Assembly: GCA_934167665.1 (NCBI GenBank)
Contig: CAKPLN010000002.1
Span: 124,001 to 188,000, forward strand
Length of the DNA stretch: 64,000 nt
From: an uncultured Bacilli bacterium
GTDB taxonomy: Bacteria > Bacillota_I > Bacilli_A > RF39 > UBA660
Reading direction: 5' to 3'
Shown: piece by piece, positions 35,680 through 43,399 of the stretch
How positions within the stretch are numbered: the first letter of the stretch is position 1
Layout: every line of letters begins with the position of its first letter
The notes under the pieces: model-generated
What the model was told of the DNA's origin: nothing
Seen by the model: only the letters and a program-made list of their open reading frames with translations
Databases searched by the model: none
Position numbers and translations under genes: made by a program

Positions 35680-35706
35680 ATGTGCCTTTTTTGGGGATTT
35701 AGATGA
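35680..35706 (+). CDS. Possible 8-residue leader ORF coupled to recF
   Basis: ATG with a GGTGAT ribosome-binding site encodes MCLFWGFR and stops at a TGA that overlaps the recF start as ATGA. It may couple recF translation to ribosomes arriving from upstream. It could also be chance. Confidence 0.35.
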   Translation: MCLFWGFR

Positions 35707-36815
35707 AGTTAGTTAAAATTACTTTAAATAATTTTAGAAATTATTCAAACATTCTTATTACATTTAATCAAAATATGAATATTTTTATTGGAGATAATGC
35801 TCAAGGGAAGACTAATTTATTGGAATCTATTGTAATGCTGGCTTTGACGAAGTCACATAGAGTGGGAGTTTATCCTAATATTATTCAGTTTGGTAAAATG
35901 AAAACGACAATTAAGGGTACTGTAAGGCGTGATAGAATAATTACAAAACTTGAACTGGTAATTTCAGAAAATGAAAAAAAAACAAATATTAATGGTACAG
36001 ATGTAAAGAAAATTTCAGATTATATTTCAAATTTAAATGTAATTGTTTTTACTCCTGAGGATTTAGAAATAGTTAAAGGATCACCTAATGTGAGACGTAA
36101 TTTATTAAATATCCAGTTATCTCAAATATCTAAGCAATATTTGAATACCTATAATGAGTATAATAAGATTTTGAAAACTCGTAATGAATATCTAAAAGTA
36201 TTATTTAACAACAGTATTGCTGATAAAGATTATCTTGATGTTTTGACTGATAAATTAATTGAGAAGGCTATAATTATTTATCAACAAAGAAAAAATTATT
36301 TAGATTCTGTTAATAAAATAATTGATGATTGCTATAAAAAAATAACAGATGAGTCTGGACTTTGTGTTATATATCAACCAAATATTGATTTTGATAGTTA
36401 TGAATATGAAGAATTGAGAAAAAAATTAAAATATACATATAAAAAAAATTATTTAAAAGAGCTTAATTACGGTATGACATTGTATGGGCCTCATAGAGAT
36501 GATTTTTCCTTTATTCTTAAGGACAATAATCTTAAATTTTTTGGTTCGCAGGGACAACAAAGATTAGCTGTTTTGTCATTTAAATTAGCTGAAATAGATA
36601 TTTTTAATGATATTAATGGTACTATGCCTTTATTACTGTTGGATGATATTTTTAGTGAATTAGATTTAAAGAAAAGAAATCGATTGTTGAAATTTATTGG
36701 AAGTAGAGATATACAGAGTTTTTTGACAACGACGGATTTAAAGAATATTAATAAAAGATATTTAGATAATTCTTATATATATAAAGTAAATAACGGAAAA
36801 GTTGAAAGAAAGTAG
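35703..36815 (+). CDS. recF: DNA replication and repair protein RecF
   Basis: The 370-residue SMC-like ATPase has Walker A GDNAQGKTNLLES, the signature FGSQGQQRLAVLSFKLAE and Walker B LLLLDDIFSELD. It assists RecA loading at gaps. The place between dnaN and gyrB is the standard one. GGGGA lies seven bases before the ATG. Confidence 0.97.
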   Translation: MKLVKITLNNFRNYSNILITFNQNMNIFIGDNAQGKTNLLESIVMLALTKSHRVGVYPNIIQFGKMKTTIKGTVRRDRIITKLELVISENEKKTNINGTDVKKISDYISNLNVIVFTPEDLEIVKGSPNVRRNLLNIQLSQISKQYLNTYNEYNKILKTRNEYLKVLFNNSIADKDYLDVLTDKLIEKAIIIYQQRKNYLDSVNKIIDDCYKKITDESGLCVIYQPNIDFDSYEYEELRKKLKYTYKKNYLKELNYGMTLYGPHRDDFSFILKDNNLKFFGSQGQQRLAVLSFKLAEIDIFNDINGTMPLLLLDDIFSELDLKKRNRLLKFIGSRDIQSFLTTTDLKNINKRYLDNSYIYKVNNGKVERK

Positions 36816-36823
36816 GGATATAA

Positions 36824-38752
36824 ATGAATGATGAAAAAGTAGAAGCTACATATGATTCTTCAGCGATACAAGTTCTAGAGGGCTTAGAGGCTGTTCGAAA
36901 AAGACCAGGTATGTATATTGGTACTACTAGTTCAAGGGGACTACATCATCTAGTTTGGGAAATTGTTGATAATTCTATAGATGAAGCTTTAGCTGGATAT
37001 TGTAAACATATTGAAGTTACTATTGGTGTTGATAATAGTATTACTGTTAAAGATGATGGACGTGGAATTCCTGTTGATATTCATCCTAAAACTGGTAAAA
37101 GTACAGTTGAAACTGTTTATACTGTATTACATGCTGGTGGAAAATTTGGTGGTGGCGGTTACAAGGTTTCTGGAGGATTACATGGTGTAGGAGCAAGTGT
37201 TGTTAATGCACTTAGTGATTGGCTAGAAGTAAAAGTATATCGTAATGGAAATGTTTATTATCAACGATATAGTCATGGTGGACATCCTGATGATGATTTA
37301 AAAATTATTGATAAATGTGATGAAAATAGAACAGGAACTACGGTACATTTTTTACCAGATGATGAAATTTTTACGGAAACTACTGTATATGATTATGATA
37401 TTTTAAAGACAAGATTAAAGGAATTAGCTTTTTTAAATAAGGGATTAAGAATTTCACTTTATGATGATAGGGAGCCTGGAAAAAAGGATACATTTTGTTA
37501 TGAAGGTGGTCTTGTTGAATATGTACAAATGCTTAATAAAAATAAAAATCCAATTCATGAAACTATTGTTGATATAGATGGTGAAGATAAAGATGTTAGG
37601 GTTGAAGTTGCTCTTCAATATAATGAAACATATAATTCAAGCATTTATTCTTTTGTTAATAATATTATAACTCCTGAAGGTGGTACACATGAAGATGGAG
37701 TAAGGCGTGCTTTAACTAGGATTTTGAATAAATATGCTACTAGTGCTGGTTTATTAAAGGAAAAGGACGATCCATTAACTGGTGATGATGTAAGAGAAGG
37801 ATTAACGATGATAATTTCTGTTAAGCATCCAAATCCGCAATTTGAAGGACAAACTAAAACTAAGCTAGGTAATAGTGAAGTTCGTGGAATTGCTGATAAA
37901 ATATTTGCTGAAACATTTGAAAGATTTTTAATGGAAAATCCTGATCAGGCAAAGGTTATTGTTGAAAAGTCTATGACTGCTAGTAGAGCTCGTATTGCTG
38001 CTAAAAAAGCAAGAGAATTAACAAGACGTAAAGGTGACTTAGATATTACTAATTTTTATGGTAAGTTATCTGATTGTAAAAGTAAAGATGCTAGTGTTAG
38101 CGAAATATTTTTAGTCGAGGGTGATTCAGCAGGAGGATCTGCTATTAAAGGTAGAGATAGTATGACCCAGGCTATTTTACCATTACGTGGTAAGATATTA
38201 AATGTTGAAAAAGCTAGAATTGATAGGGCTTTATCAAATGAGGAAATAAGAACTATAATTACAGCTTTTGGTACTGGAATTGGTGATGAATTTGATTTAT
38301 CTAAACTTCGTTATCATAAGATTATTATAATGACTGATGCCGATGTTGATGGTAGTCATATTCGTGTCTTGCTATTGACGTTATTTTATCGTTTCTTTAG
38401 ACCTATTGTTGAAGCTGGACATGTTTATGCGGCACAACCACCTTTATTTGTAATAAAACATGGAAAAACTATAAAGTATGTTTTAAATGAAGCTGAAAGA
38501 GATGAATATTTACAATCACTTTCTCCTAATACAAAATATGATATTATGCGTATGAAAGGTCTTGGAGAAATGGATGCTGAGGAGTTAAATGAAACTACTA
38601 TGGATATAAATAAGCGTGTTTTGAGACAAATAACTGTTGAAGATACACAAGCTGCAGATGAAGTATTTGCTAAACTTATGGGTGAAGAAGTAGGACCACG
38701 TAGAGAATTTATAGAAACTAATGCAACTTATGTTGAAAATTTGGATGTATAA
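36824..38752 (+). CDS. gyrB: DNA gyrase subunit B
   Basis: The 642-residue ATPase subunit has a GHKL domain (EIVDNSIDEALAG, GRGIPVDIHPKTGKS, GGGYKVSGGLHGVGASVVNA), the TOPRIM motifs LVEGDSAGGSAIKGRD and DADVDGSHIRVLLLT, and the C-terminal gyrase end. It forms the supercoiling enzyme with GyrA, 12 bases downstream. Confidence 0.98.
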   Translation: MNDEKVEATYDSSAIQVLEGLEAVRKRPGMYIGTTSSRGLHHLVWEIVDNSIDEALAGYCKHIEVTIGVDNSITVKDDGRGIPVDIHPKTGKSTVETVYTVLHAGGKFGGGGYKVSGGLHGVGASVVNALSDWLEVKVYRNGNVYYQRYSHGGHPDDDLKIIDKCDENRTGTTVHFLPDDEIFTETTVYDYDILKTRLKELAFLNKGLRISLYDDREPGKKDTFCYEGGLVEYVQMLNKNKNPIHETIVDIDGEDKDVRVEVALQYNETYNSSIYSFVNNIITPEGGTHEDGVRRALTRILNKYATSAGLLKEKDDPLTGDDVREGLTMIISVKHPNPQFEGQTKTKLGNSEVRGIADKIFAETFERFLMENPDQAKVIVEKSMTASRARIAAKKARELTRRKGDLDITNFYGKLSDCKSKDASVSEIFLVEGDSAGGSAIKGRDSMTQAILPLRGKILNVEKARIDRALSNEEIRTIITAFGTGIGDEFDLSKLRYHKIIIMTDADVDGSHIRVLLLTLFYRFFRPIVEAGHVYAAQPPLFVIKHGKTIKYVLNEAERDEYLQSLSPNTKYDIMRMKGLGEMDAEELNETTMDINKRVLRQITVEDTQAADEVFAKLMGEEVGPRREFIETNATYVENLDV

Positions 38753-38764
38753 GGGGAGTTTGTT

Positions 38765-41218
38765 ATGGATAGACTAGAAAAAAATAATATTGTTAAGGAA
38801 GTCGAAGATTCTTTTTTAGAGTATTCTATGAGCGTTATTGTTGCTCGTGCACTTCCTGATTTACGAGATGGTTTGAAACCAGTTCATCGTCGTATCTTGT
38901 ATTCTATGTATGAATCTGGTTATACACCTGATAAGCCTCATAAAAAAAGTGCTAGAATTGTTGGAGACGTTATGGGAAAATATCATCCACACGGTGATTC
39001 TAGTATTTATGAAGCTATGGTAAGAATGGCACAAGACTTTTCATATCGATATATGTTAGTTGATGGTCATGGTAATTTTGGTAATATTGAAGGTTATGGA
39101 GCTGCTGCCATGCGTTATACAGAGTCTAGACTTTCAAAAATTTCTTTGGAATTATTGAGAAATATTAATAAAAATACTGTTGATTTCAATCCAAATTTTG
39201 ATGAAAGTGAACGAGAACCTTCTGTTTTACCTTCAAGATTTCCTAATATTTTAGTAAATGGTACTACTGGTATTGCTGTTGGTATGGCTACTAATATTCC
39301 ACCACATAATTTAGGTGAAGTTATTGATGGATGTGTTGCTTATATTGATAATCCTGATATTGATTTAGATGGTTTGATGCAGTATATTAAGGGACCTGAT
39401 TTTCCAACTGGTGCAACAATTTTAGGGAATGCTGGCATAAGACGTGCTTATGAAACTGGTAGAGGTACAATTACTATTCGAAGTAAGGCCAGTATAGAGG
39501 AAAAAAATGGTAAACAATATATAATTATTGATGAAGTTCCTTATGGTGTTAATACTTTGGAATTGAAAAATAAGGTTGCTGAACTTGTTCATAATAAAAC
39601 AATTGATGGTATAGCTGATTATCATTCTGATTTAAAGAATGGTATTAAAATAACTATTACTTTAAAAAAGGATGCTAATGCTCAAGTTGTTTTAAATAAA
39701 TTATATAAACATACTGCTTTTCAAACATCATATGGAATAATTTTCTTAATGCTTGATCAAGGTACACCCAAAACTTTAGGTTTAAAGGATATTATTGTTA
39801 AATATATTGACTTTCAAAAAGAAATAATTATTCGACGTACTAGGTTTGATTTAGATGTTGCTCAAAAGAGAGTACATATATTAGAAGGTTTAAAGATAGC
39901 TTTAGATAATATAGATGCTGTTATTAAATTAATTCGTGCTTCTAAGTCTGATGATGAGGCAAGAGAAGGCTTGATGAGTAATTTTAAATTGACTGATGTT
40001 CAAGCTAATGCAATATTAGAGATGAAATTACGTCGTTTAACTGGCTTAGAGCGTGATAAAATTGAAAATGAATTAAATGACTTACTAAAACTTATTGAGG
40101 ATTTACAGAGCATTTTAGCTAGTGATCAGAGGGTTTTAGAGGTTATTAAAAATGAATTATTAGAAATAAAAGAAAAGTATGGTGATGAGCGACGTACCAA
40201 TATTGATATGACTGCTATTGAGTATATTGAAGATGAATCTTTAATACCAAATGAAGATGTTATTGTTACTTTAACTAATAGTGGTTATATAAAGAGGTTA
40301 AGAGCTGATACTTATAAGACACAAAATCGTGGTGGTGTAGGAATTAAAGGTATGACAACTAACGATGAGGATTTTGTTGAACACTTAGTTTCTATGAAGA
40401 CGCATGATTATATTTTGTTTTTCTCTAATAAAGGAAGAGTATATAGGATGAAAGGTTATGAAGTTCCTGAATTTTCAAGACAATCTAAGGGATTACCTAT
40501 AATTAATTTATTACAATTAGATAAAAACGAGAACATTAGTTCGATTGTGGAAATTTCTGAAGATTATGGGGATATAAAATATTTAGTGTTTACTACTAAA
40601 AATGGTGTAGTAAAGAGAACTGATATAACTGAATTTGATAATATTAGAAGAAGCGGTAAAATTGCTATTGTTTTAAGGGAAAACGACTCTTTGATTTCAG
40701 TTAGAAAGACCTGTGGAAAAGATGAAATCGCTATAGGTGCTAGCAATGGTCGAATGGTTAGATTTGCTGAAGATGAAATTAGAGTAATGGGACGTAGTTC
40801 TGCTGGTGTTAAGGGTATTGAACTTGATGGTAGCTATGTTGTTGGAGCTGAAGTTGTTAATCCTGGACAGGAAATATTAATTGTTACTGATAGGGGATAT
40901 GGAAAGAAGACTTTAATTGATGAATATCGCTTAACTCATAGAGGCAGTAAGGGTGTTCGAGCTTTAAATCTTACTGATAAAAATGGTAATATGATAGCTT
41001 TAAAATGTATAGAATCATCTGATTACGATATAATTATTGTTACTGATAATGGTGTTATAATGAAAATGCCTTTGTCACAAGTTTCAACTTTGCGTAGAGC
41101 TACTCAAGGTGTTAGACTTATTAATCTTAAGGATGAACAAAAAGTTGCTACATTAGCTATTGTTGAAAAAGAACAAGTTTCAGATACTGTAGTTGAAGAA
41201 AGTAGTTCAAATGAATAA
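38765..41218 (+). CDS. gyrA: DNA gyrase subunit A
   Basis: The 817-residue cleavage subunit has the catalytic Tyr in GAAAMRYTESRLS, the quinolone-region segment with GDSSIYEAMVRMAQ, and six C-terminal beta-propeller blades including the GyrA-box region QNRGGVGIKG. The start follows AAGGGGAG. It ends at a strong terminator, after which the IS200-type gene and the repeat array begin. Confidence 0.98.
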   Translation: MDRLEKNNIVKEVEDSFLEYSMSVIVARALPDLRDGLKPVHRRILYSMYESGYTPDKPHKKSARIVGDVMGKYHPHGDSSIYEAMVRMAQDFSYRYMLVDGHGNFGNIEGYGAAAMRYTESRLSKISLELLRNINKNTVDFNPNFDESEREPSVLPSRFPNILVNGTTGIAVGMATNIPPHNLGEVIDGCVAYIDNPDIDLDGLMQYIKGPDFPTGATILGNAGIRRAYETGRGTITIRSKASIEEKNGKQYIIIDEVPYGVNTLELKNKVAELVHNKTIDGIADYHSDLKNGIKITITLKKDANAQVVLNKLYKHTAFQTSYGIIFLMLDQGTPKTLGLKDIIVKYIDFQKEIIIRRTRFDLDVAQKRVHILEGLKIALDNIDAVIKLIRASKSDDEAREGLMSNFKLTDVQANAILEMKLRRLTGLERDKIENELNDLLKLIEDLQSILASDQRVLEVIKNELLEIKEKYGDERRTNIDMTAIEYIEDESLIPNEDVIVTLTNSGYIKRLRADTYKTQNRGGVGIKGMTTNDEDFVEHLVSMKTHDYILFFSNKGRVYRMKGYEVPEFSRQSKGLPIINLLQLDKNENISSIVEISEDYGDIKYLVFTTKNGVVKRTDITEFDNIRRSGKIAIVLRENDSLISVRKTCGKDEIAIGASNGRMVRFAEDEIRVMGRSSAGVKGIELDGSYVVGAEVVNPGQEILIVTDRGYGKKTLIDEYRLTHRGSKGVRALNLTDKNGNMIALKCIESSDYDIIIVTDNGVIMKMPLSQVSTLRRATQGVRLINLKDEQKVATLAIVEKEQVSDTVVEESSSNE

Positions 41219-41220
41219 GT

Positions 41221-41250
41221 AAAAATCCACCCTTAAAAAGGGTGGTTTTT
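41221..41250 (+). terminator. Rho-independent terminator after gyrA
   Basis: CCACCCTT and AGGGTGG arms with an A-rich loop, then five T. Confidence 0.85.
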
Positions 41251-41279
41251 CTCTGAAGCCTATAAGGCTTGACACTGGC

Positions 41280-41302
41280 AGCTACCATTTGGTAGCTTTT
41301 TT
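41280..41302 (+). terminator. Hairpin with T-run at the IS200 boundary
   Basis: AGCTACCA and TGGTAGCT arms, two-base loop, then TTTTTT. It could stop read-through into the element or be part of its end. Confidence 0.6.
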
Positions 41303-41327
41303 AGTCTGCCAATTGCCTTTGTCACCC

Positions 41328-41795
41328 TTACTTACCCGTAAACGGGTCCTTATATTCTTTTAAGCTTCTTTGATCTTTTACCTTGTCTTCTAAGTCTTGA
41401 TTCTGTATATATCTTTTTATTGTATTCTTATTTATACCTACAGTACTAACATAATATCCTTCTGCCCAAAAATGTCTATTTCCATAATTATATTTTAAAT
41501 TTGCATGCTCCTCAAATATCATTAGTGAACTTTTTCCCTTTAAATATCCCATAAATGATGATACACTTATTTTAGGTGGAATCTTCACCAGCATATGTAT
41601 GTGATCAGGGCACGCTTGAGCTTCTATTATCTCAACTCCCTTATAATCACATAGTCTTCTTAAATATACCCCTATATCACGACGCAACTTTTTATATATT
41701 GCCTTTCTTCGATATTTTGGCGTAAAGACTATGTGATATTGACAGTTCCATCTTGTATGAGATAAAGAACTTTCATCATCGTTTTTTCTTCTCAT
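41328..41795 (-). CDS. tnpA: IS200/IS605-family transposase TnpA
   Basis: HUH-type single-strand transposase of 155 residues. The HUH motif is DHIHMLV, and the catalytic Tyr is probably in YVSTVGINKNTIKRYIQNQ. The N-terminal segment CQYHIVFTPKYRRKAIY is typical of IS200. Length and motifs are intact, so it may be active. It is the only minus-strand gene in the right arm, head-on to replication. Confidence 0.95.
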   Translation of the reverse strand: MRRKNDDESSLSHTRWNCQYHIVFTPKYRRKAIYKKLRRDIGVYLRRLCDYKGVEIIEAQACPDHIHMLVKIPPKISVSSFMGYLKGKSSLMIFEEHANLKYNYGNRHFWAEGYYVSTVGINKNTIKRYIQNQDLEDKVKDQRSLKEYKDPFTGK

Positions 41796-41796
41796 A

Positions 41797-41868
41797 AAAT
41801 AAATCCTCCCTTGATTTTAGATTTTGGTTGGCAGACCATTGTCTATTATATCAAAGGAGGATTTATTT
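41797..41868 (-). promoter_or_regulatory. Hairpin sequestering the tnpA ribosome-binding site
   Basis: ATAAATCCTCC and GGAGGATTTAT arms (41797-41815 and 41851-41868) form a long stem in the tnpA 5' region. On the mRNA the tnpA Shine-Dalgarno GGGAGG is inside the stem, which would keep translation low, as known for IS200. A TATAAT-like sequence lies in the loop side. Confidence 0.7.
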
Positions 41869-41920
41869 TTCTCTTAACGCTATCGCTTTTTCAGCTCTCA
41901 CCCGCATAGCGGGTGGTTTT

Positions 41921-41981
41921 ATTATGTTCCTATCTCGGAACATAATAAAAAAACCTACAATTAAATTTTGTAGGTTTTTTT
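41921..41981 (+). terminator. Two adjacent hairpins, the second with a T-run
   Basis: ATTATGTTCC and GGAACATAAT are a perfect ten-base inverted repeat (41921-41946). Next AAACCTACAA and TTGTAGGTTT (41950-41980) form a terminator with T-runs. They separate the IS200 region from the array. Confidence 0.7.
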
Positions 41982-42220
41982 ATGTATTTTTACCTGTGGA
42001 TATTTTATTTGGTGCTTTTTACGTAAGTGCCTTTTTTTTATTAGAATTAAATATTATTGGTGTTTATAATAAATTTATTGTGTTATTTATAATGAAAAGC
42101 ATTGGTTTTATTATTGTGGATAAAATTTATTTTCAATATTAGTACTTGAAAAAGTTGTGTTTTTTTTAAGTATAATTAAGCTTTTGCTTATTTTTGCTTG
42201 TGGATTTTTTTTGCACTATA

Positions 42221-42236
42221 TGTTTCACGTAAAACT
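42221..42236. other. parS: Degenerate parS site
   Basis: TGTTTCACGTAAAACT differs from the perfect palindrome at two positions. Confidence 0.6.
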
Positions 42237-42335
42237 ATTTTCCACAATAAAGGTGAATTCCTTGGTGTTTAATTTGATAATGGCTTTCATTATTGTTAAT
42301 ATTTAAATGGTTTTCTAATTTTTTTAGGAAAAATT

Positions 42336-42349
42336 ATTTCCTGGGAAAT
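42336..42349. other. Noc-binding site, one mismatch
   Basis: ATTTCCTGGGAAAT, one base from the Noc consensus ATTTCCCGGGAAAT. Confidence 0.65.
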
Positions 42350-42492
42350 AATTTTTGTTTAGAATGATATTGGCTTGGAATTAAAAATTATGTAATTTGC
42401 CTTTTCTACTATAAATTTAATTTTTTGTTTACATTTATAAATTTATATTTAATGTTATTTAACTCTTTCATTGTTAATCTAATTTTGTTTAA

Positions 42493-42508
42493 TGTTTCAC
42501 GTGAAACA
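42493..42508. other. parS: parS site, perfect
   Basis: TGTTTCACGTGAAACA, a perfect 16-base palindrome matching the ParB/Spo0J consensus TGTTNCACGTGAAACA. Immediately followed by DnaA box TTATCCACA at 42509-42517. Confidence 0.92.
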
Positions 42509-42517
42509 TTATCCACA
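42509..42517 (+). other. DnaA box abutting parS (unit 1)
   Basis: Perfect consensus TTATCCACA with zero bases between it and the parS palindrome. A ParB clamp and DnaA would touch or compete here. Confidence 0.85.
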
Positions 42518-42625
42518 GAAAATTCCTAAATATTGATTTGAGTGCTAATTTTATAACTTGATACCATAATTAATATTATTTTAAGTTTTTTGCTATTTAT
42601 GCTTTGAATAGTGATTTAATCGAAA

Positions 42626-42641
42626 TGTTTCACGTGAAACT
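42626..42641. other. parS: parS site, one mismatch
   Basis: TGTTTCACGTGAAACT, 133 bases after the first site of unit 1; the DnaA-like TTTTTCACA follows at 42643-42651. Confidence 0.8.
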
Positions 42642-42766
42642 ATTTTTCACAATAAATGTTAATTTTTGGCATTTAATTGTAGTAATTAACTATTATTTGA
42701 TAATGACTTGCATATTATATTGTTTTATATTTAATTGTTTTTCTATGAGACTTTTTGGGAAATAAT

Positions 42767-42780
42767 ATTTCCCGGGAAAT
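42767..42780. other. Noc-binding site, perfect
   Basis: ATTTCCCGGGAAAT, identical to the B. subtilis Noc-binding consensus; upstream bases extend a second overlapping GGGAAAT/ATTTCCC inverted repeat. Confidence 0.9.
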
Positions 42781-42801
42781 AAATTGTATTAATTAGTTTG
42801 A

Positions 42802-42817
42802 TGTTTCACGTGAAACA
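42802..42817. other. parS: parS site, perfect
   Basis: TGTTTCACGTGAAACA, followed without gap by TTATCCACA (42818-42826). Confidence 0.92.
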
Positions 42818-42826
42818 TTATCCACA
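42818..42826 (+). other. DnaA box abutting parS (unit 2)
   Basis: Perfect TTATCCACA directly against the parS palindrome. Confidence 0.85.
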
Positions 42827-42934
42827 GAAAATTCCTAAATATTGATTTGAGTGCTAATTTTATAACTTGATACCATAATTAATATTATTTTAAGTTTTTT
42901 GCTATTTATGCTTTGAATAGTGATTTAATTAAAA

Positions 42935-42950
42935 TGTTTCACGTGGAACT
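42935..42950. other. parS: parS-like site, two mismatches
   Basis: TGTTTCACGTGGAACT; the central CACGTG core is kept. TTTTTCACA follows at 42952-42960. Confidence 0.65.
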
Positions 42951-43075
42951 ATTTTTCACAATAAATGTTAATTTTTGACATTCAATTGTAGTAATTAACT
43001 ATTATTTGATAATGACTGGCATATTATATTGTTTTATATTCAATTGTTTTTCTATGAGACTTTTTGGGAAATAAT

Positions 43076-43089
43076 ATTTCCCGGGAAAT
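43076..43089. other. Noc-binding site, perfect
   Basis: ATTTCCCGGGAAAT, exactly 309 bases from the copy in unit 1. Confidence 0.9.
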
Positions 43090-43110
43090 AAATTGTATTA
43101 ATTAGTTTAA

Positions 43111-43126
43111 TGTTTCACGTGAAACA
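43111..43126. other. parS: parS site, perfect
   Basis: TGTTTCACGTGAAACA, followed without gap by TTATCCACA (43127-43135). Confidence 0.92.
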
Positions 43127-43135
43127 TTATCCACA
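43127..43135 (+). other. DnaA box abutting parS (unit 3)
   Basis: Perfect TTATCCACA directly against parS; third repetition of the same junction. Confidence 0.85.
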
Positions 43136-43245
43136 GAAAATTCCTAAATATTGATTTGAGTGCTAATTTTATAACTTGATACTATAATTAATATTATTTT
43201 AAGTTTTCTTTATTATTTATGCTTTTAATAGTGATTTAATTAAAA

Positions 43246-43261
43246 TGTTTCACGTGAAACA
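43246..43261. other. parS: parS site, perfect
   Basis: TGTTTCACGTGAAACA, 135 bases after the first site of unit 3 and 13 bases before the SRP RNA -35 element. Confidence 0.92.
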
Positions 43262-43273
43262 TATACTTTTTAG

Positions 43274-43302
43274 TTTACAAAGTTTTGTTCTTATATTAGA
43301 AT
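43274..43302 (+). promoter_or_regulatory. Promoter for the SRP RNA
   Basis: TTTACA (43274-43279) and TAGAAT (43297-43302) with 17-base spacing; the RNA begins five bases after the -10. The last parS lies just upstream. Confidence 0.75.
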
Positions 43303-43306
43303 TAAT

Positions 43307-43380
43307 GTGTGCAATGAAAGAGGTAGAACCAGGTCAGGATTGGAAGATAGCAGCCTTAATATTTAACTTTCATGTGCACT
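43307..43380 (+). ncRNA. ffs: Signal recognition particle RNA, small 4.5S type
   Basis: The conserved domain IV is seen as ACCAGGTCAGG, GGAAG and AGCAGCC, closely matching the Ffh-binding hairpin of E. coli 4.5S RNA. The ends pair (GTGTGCA with TGTGCAC, GAAAG with CTTTC), giving one long hairpin of about 74 bases without an Alu domain, followed by a short T-run. B. subtilis has a larger 6S-like form placed after tadA; here it is short and upstream of tadA. Confidence 0.9.
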
Positions 43381-43399
43381 TTTATTTTGGAGTGATATT

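Larger units (their letters stand above)
41256..41920 (-). mobile_element. IS200-type insertion sequence (approximate ends)
   Basis: A single tnpA gene is flanked by hairpins: AAGCC-GGCTT (41256-41270), a GCTACCA-TGGTAGC terminator-like hairpin (41280-41302) and CACCCGC-GCGGGTG (41899-41915). AGTCTGCCAA at 41303 and TTGGCAGACC at 41827 are inverted copies. IS200 elements have no terminal inverted repeats and no target duplication, so the exact ends cannot be set here. No tnpB is present. Confidence 0.75.
41990..42480. repeat. Left flank of the array: decayed copy with parS, Noc and DnaA-like sites
   Basis: No credible gene. It holds reverse DnaA boxes TGTGGATAT (41995-42003), a perfect TGTGGATAA (42115-42123) and TGTGGATTT (42199-42207). 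Then follow a degenerate parS (42221-42236), TTTTCCACA (42238-42246) and a one-mismatch Noc site (42336-42349). The order parS, DnaA box, Noc site is the same as in the second half of the intact units. Confidence 0.75.
42493..42801. repeat. 309-bp array unit 1
   Basis: First complete unit. Order: perfect parS (42493), touching DnaA box (42509), AT-rich spacer, near-perfect parS (42626), TTTTTCACA (42643), spacer, then a perfect Noc site (42767). No open reading frame of note. It is nearly identical to unit 2. Confidence 0.9.
42802..43110. repeat. 309-bp array unit 2
   Basis: Second complete unit with the same order and spacing as unit 1 (parS 42802, DnaA box 42818, parS-like 42935, TTTTTCACA 42952, Noc site 43076). 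It differs from unit 1 by roughly ten substitutions. Confidence 0.9.
43111..43270. repeat. Partial array unit 3
   Basis: First half of the unit only: perfect parS, DnaA box, AT-rich spacer with small changes, and a second perfect parS at 43246. The Noc-site half is replaced by the SRP RNA promoter. Confidence 0.88.

Noticed and set aside
41828..42142. Plus-strand reading frame of 104 codons in the region left of the array
   Set aside because: It runs through the IS200 leader hairpin, a perfect inverted repeat and a terminator. It has no ribosome-binding site and no recognisable domain.
42493..43270. CRISPR array
   Set aside because: The repeats are 309 bp tandem copies with nearly identical content, not short direct repeats with unique spacers, and no cas gene is present.
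42493..43270. Second replication origin
   Set aside because: DnaA boxes are present, but gene orientation switches at 32 kb, and the boxes here are tied to parS. A regulatory or segregation role is simpler.
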